From Paenibacillus sp. FSL W8-0426 (lineage in GTDB: Bacteria; Bacillota; Bacilli; Paenibacillales; Paenibacillaceae), in the NCBI RefSeq assembly GCF_037969725.1, contig NZ_CP150203.1, forward strand, positions 698,001-762,000: a DNA stretch of 64,000 nt, written 5' to 3'. This document shows positions 63,527 through 64,000 of the stretch, one piece after another. The notes below the pieces were generated by a model. That model was not told the origin of the DNA. It did not search any database and saw nothing but the letters and a program-made list of their open reading frames with translations. Numbering within the stretch: position 1 is the first letter of the stretch; every line of letters begins with the position of its first letter. The position numbers and the translations under genes were made by a program.

Positions 63527-64000
63527 GAAGAATCCTCTCCTGTACGCGTCGAGTCCTGCGTACGCAGGGCAGCCGGGCGGTTAACCCGGTCTTTGGAAGG
63601 CAGCATCGACACCGATTGCGTGAAATCTCCCGGGATGTAAGGAGAGACCGGGGATAGATAGGCAACGCCGTAACATTCCAACGAAGCGAGATGGACGAGC
63701 AGCACAAATAATCCGATCATGAAACCGTACAGGCCAAGAGTGGTGGAAAAGAGGAGCAAGAAAATGCGAACTTGGGACGTTACCCCGCTCAGCACCGTAT
63801 TCACCAGAATGTAACTGGAGATGACCGATATCGCCACCGTGACGATAATGGTGGGGGAAGTAATTCCGGCGCGGATCGCGGCATCCCCGATAATCAGCCC
63901 CCCGACGACGCTGACCGTTTGCCCAAGGGCTCTGGGGAGCCTTCGGCCGGCTTCATTGAACAGTTCGAACATAAATATCATCAAAAATGCCTCCAGCGTG
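63523..64000 (-). CDS. Spore germination protein, GerA family, C-terminal part (continues beyond window)
   Basis: The - strand frame is open to the end of the window, so the start lies outside. The visible ~158 residues match the end of GerA-type receptor subunits: EAFLMIFMFELFNEAGRRLP (in outline), the conserved GQTVSVVGGLIIGDAAIRAGITSP, several membrane helices and a final YLSPVSPYIPGDF. It senses nutrients during germination. The C-terminal tail (SKDRVNRPAALRTQDSTR) is hydrophilic. The subunit type (A, K or other) cannot be told. Confidence 0.93.
   Translation of the reverse strand, partial: TLEAFLMIFMFELFNEAGRRLPRALGQTVSVVGGLIIGDAAIRAGITSPTIIVTVAISVISSYILVNTVLSGVTSQVRIFLLLFSTTLGLYGFMIGLFVLLVHLASLECYGVAYLSPVSPYIPGDFTQSVSMLPSKDRVNRPAALRTQDSTRTGEDSS

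Overview
The window looks like chromosome of an endospore-forming, aerobic Gram-positive bacterium, most likely Paenibacillus. Pointers are a GerA/GerC-type spore germination pair, YesM/YesN two-component systems, a surface SGNH hydrolase with a copper-amine-oxidase-N-like stalk domain, LipL, EcsAB, bacilliredoxin, strong AGGAGG ribosome sites with frequent GTG/TTG starts, and GC content a little above 50 percent. No rRNA, tRNA, CRISPR array or intact transposase was seen.

Layout. 1-7 kb: the end of an MFS transporter gene, a universal stress protein, an aldehyde dehydrogenase, a free-methionine-sulfoxide reductase, an acetyltransferase, a DHA2 multidrug exporter and a MarR regulator. 7-9.9 kb: a genomic scar in which an MFS transporter gene survives only as its first ~30 codons and its last ~205 codons. 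Between them lie a fragment of an M23 peptidase, small orphan genes, a 225-bp palindromic element and a lipoprotein gene that has lost its signal peptide. 10-21 kb: ecsAB, a ribbon-helix-helix/hydrolase pair, a flavoprotein, a sporulation-type kinase, bacilliredoxin, nadE, acpS, mutY and sodA. 21.4-23 kb: two adjacent CcpA-type (cre) sites, an acetyltransferase and an ORF-free stretch holding a four-unit palindromic repeat. 23-33 kb: signal peptidase, a QueG-Ogt fusion, an HD-GYP protein, a YneF protein, folE, lipL, a lipoprotein, a DUF2935-SOD fusion and a membrane-anchored hydrolase. 33-38.8 kb: an IclR regulator, a TPP riboswitch with thiC, and small metabolic or regulatory genes. 38.8-43.2 kb: a WYL regulator and a vanR-vanS-vanY-vanZ cluster without vanHAX. 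43.5-47 kb: a second copy of the four-unit repeat and aconitase. 47-53.6 kb: amidase, ddl, UV endonuclease, inositol-phosphatase-like protein and a surface SGNH esterase. 53.8-62.3 kb: a pectin (rhamnogalacturonan)-type locus with YesM/YesN, a sugar ABC transporter, an acetylesterase and a sensory-rhodopsin-transducer-like protein. 62.3-64 kb: spore germination genes running off the end.

How parts fit together. The 53.8-62.3 kb block reads as a sense, import and deacetylate module, with a consensus cre site ahead of the binding-protein gene. A perfect palindrome GTTTCAT-N3-ATGAAAC lies both at the iclR promoter and in the acnA leader, which suggests one regulator links the two. Most gene ends carry clear intrinsic terminators, several of them shared by convergent genes.

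Most unusual observations: two ORF-free elements about 21 kb apart with the same architecture (four ~26-nt units in ++-- order with matching spacings), a third unrelated large palindrome inside the 7-9 kb scar, the QueG-methyltransferase fusion, the DUF2935-superoxide dismutase fusion, and the shared iclR/acnA operator.
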